Positions 6,742-7,286 of a stretch of DNA of 7,286 nt are shown here, piece after piece; position 1 is the stretch's first letter, and the number at the start of each line of letters is the position of its first letter. Made by a program: the position numbers and the translations under genes. The DNA comes from an uncultured Bacteroidales bacterium (GTDB taxonomy: Bacteria > Bacteroidota > Bacteroidia > Bacteroidales > UBA932). The stretch spans positions 1 to 7,286 of the forward strand of contig CALEJC010000263.1 of NCBI GenBank assembly GCA_937898205.1. Direction: 5' to 3'. Under the pieces are notes generated by a model that did not search any database, was not told the origin of the DNA, and worked only from the letters and a program-made list of their open reading frames with translations.

Positions 6742-7286
6742 CTATTCTTGAGTCCAGACTACTCGTCCGTCTTTAATTGTCATCACCACATCACCCCAGA
6801 CTTCCCATCCTTCAAAAGGGGTCGAATGTCCCTTGGAGAGGAACTGCTCCGGGTCGATAGTATATTTCCTGTTGAGATCGATCAGACACAGATCAGCGGC
6901 AGAGCCTTCTTTCATGCCTCCTGCGAGGCCAAATCTCCTGCGAGGGGCATCGCTCATCAGAGTGAGCAGAAGCTCCAGACTGATAACACCTGTCTTGACC
7001 AGTTTTGTGTAGAGGACTGCAAATGCCGTCTCTATCCCCACAACACCCATCGCACTTCCTGCAAGACCTCTTGACTTCTCTTCGGCGCTATGAGGAGCAT
7101 GATCGGTGGCGATCACGTCGATCGTGCCGTCAGCAAGAAGATAGTGGAATGTAGCTGTAAGCTTTGTACCGTAAACAGGGATATTTACTCTCTGAAGAAG
7201 ATATGCAAGACCACCGATATGGTCCTCGTGACCGTGGGTAATGAAAATGCCCTTGATTTTATCAGCATTCTTTTCAACGTAGGTAA
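6742..7286 (-). CDS. pyrC: Chimeric frame: RNase J N-terminal segment joined in frame to dihydroorotase C-terminal part (5' end off window)
   Basis: The last ~133 codons are the C-terminal third of a class I dihydroorotase, which closes carbamoyl-aspartate to dihydroorotate. Seen: ADGTIDVIATDHAPHS (its Asp-His-Ala-Pro-His holds the catalytic Asp), GVVGIETAF, the SDAPRRRFGL helix, GSAADLCLIDL and the terminal KGHSTPFEGWEVWG plus VMTIKDGRVVW. The amidohydrolase N-terminus with its HxH metal ligands, and the rest of the ~430-residue protein, should precede this. Instead the frame opens from the window edge with about 45 residues of RNase J, without a stop. No working dihydroorotase is expected from this frame as it stands. 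A GTG codon at 7116 could start a short peptide, but it falls inside the conserved motif and is not a credible start. The stop is 2 bases before pyrK. Assignments are secure; the biological reality of the join is not. Confidence 0.9.
   Translation of the reverse strand, partial: TYVEKNADKIKGIFITHGHEDHIGGLAYLLQRVNIPVYGTKLTATFHYLLADGTIDVIATDHAPHSAEEKSRGLAGSAMGVVGIETAFAVLYTKLVKTGVISLELLLTLMSDAPRRRFGLAGGMKEGSAADLCLIDLNRKYTIDPEQFLSKGHSTPFEGWEVWGDVVMTIKDGRVVWTQE
7138..7168 (-). other. Junction between RNase J and PyrC coding sequence
   Basis: YGTKLT (7168 and above) belongs to RNase J; LADGTID (7140 and below) belongs to dihydroorotase. The residues between, about ATFHYL, could be from either parent, so the breakpoint is uncertain by roughly 30 bases. 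Strand and frame are preserved. There is no visible repeat, transposon end or stop codon at the join. Confidence 0.7.
7160..7286 (-). other. rnj: Ribonuclease J segment (metallo-beta-lactamase motif), partial, fused to PyrC
   Basis: From the window edge inward the frame reads TYVEKNADKIKGIFITHGHE, then DHIGGLAYLLQRVNIPVYGT and KLTA. This closely resembles Bacillus subtilis RNase J1 around residues 60-105 as I recall it (KNEDKIKGLFITHGHEDHIG and VNIPVYGGKL). The HxHxDH zinc-binding motif is at 7219-7236. RNase J is a 5'-exonuclease/endonuclease central to mRNA decay and rRNA maturation. Its later metal ligands, beta-CASP domain and C-terminal domain are missing because the frame switches to dihydroorotase. 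A dihydroorotase has no HGHEDHIGG sequence, so this is not a divergent PyrC N-terminus. Confidence 0.88.

Noticed and set aside
6742..7116. A short self-contained gene starting at a GTG at 7116
   Set aside because: The GTG falls inside the conserved dihydroorotase sequence just before the catalytic motif, and the frame is open upstream to the window edge.
1..7286. Mobile element, CRISPR array, tRNA or phage gene explaining the joins
   Set aside because: No transposase or integrase motifs, terminal inverted repeats, target duplications, spaced repeats or tRNA-like sequences were seen at or near either join.

Overview
The window is one tightly packed run of genes, all on the minus strand. Read in transcription order (high to low coordinates) it holds: the C-terminal part of pyrC, then pyrK, pyrD, pyrF, pyrE, pyrB carrying a PyrI-type zinc ribbon, purE, and the N-terminal half of purL. 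The complete genes are 2 to 12 bases apart or overlap by 7, so this is almost certainly one operon. It covers UMP-synthesis steps 2 to 6 (step 3 only as a fragment) plus two purine enzymes. carA/carB, purK and any leader or attenuator are not in the window. No stretch over 300 bases lacks a gene, and I see no RNA genes, terminators, repeats, CRISPR arrays or transposases.

The main surprise is at the two ends. At the low-coordinate end the purL frame reads cleanly for about 556 codons. It then continues, without a stop or frameshift, into the second half of a Na+/phosphate cotransporter of the NptA/PNaS family and runs off the window. At the high-coordinate end the pyrC frame is entered, again in frame and on the same strand, from the N-terminal metallo-beta-lactamase segment of ribonuclease J, which contains its HGHEDH motif. 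The window is therefore a nucleotide-biosynthesis operon flanked on both sides by in-frame chimeric reading frames. Neither chimera should encode a working version of either parent. A metagenome or assembly artefact at short shared sequences is the simplest reading; real recombination is the alternative. Because the window length is odd and both ends lie inside genes, it may be a whole short contig, but I cannot tell.

Organism: a bacterium, probably an anaerobe of the gut type. The family flavours look Clostridia/Firmicutes-like: a class 1B PyrD with its PyrK partner, a clade II PurL, a Bacillus-like PyrE and a Bacillus-like RNase J segment. However, most start codons lack a Shine-Dalgarno sequence and instead have A/T-rich upstream bases, a habit typical of Bacteroidota. 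I leave the phylum open.

How the genes work together: PyrB makes carbamoyl-aspartate, PyrC closes the dihydroorotate ring, PyrD/PyrK oxidise it to orotate with NAD+, PyrE adds the ribose phosphate and PyrF decarboxylates OMP to UMP. PurE and PurL act in IMP synthesis, so the layout suggests shared transcription of purine and pyrimidine synthesis.
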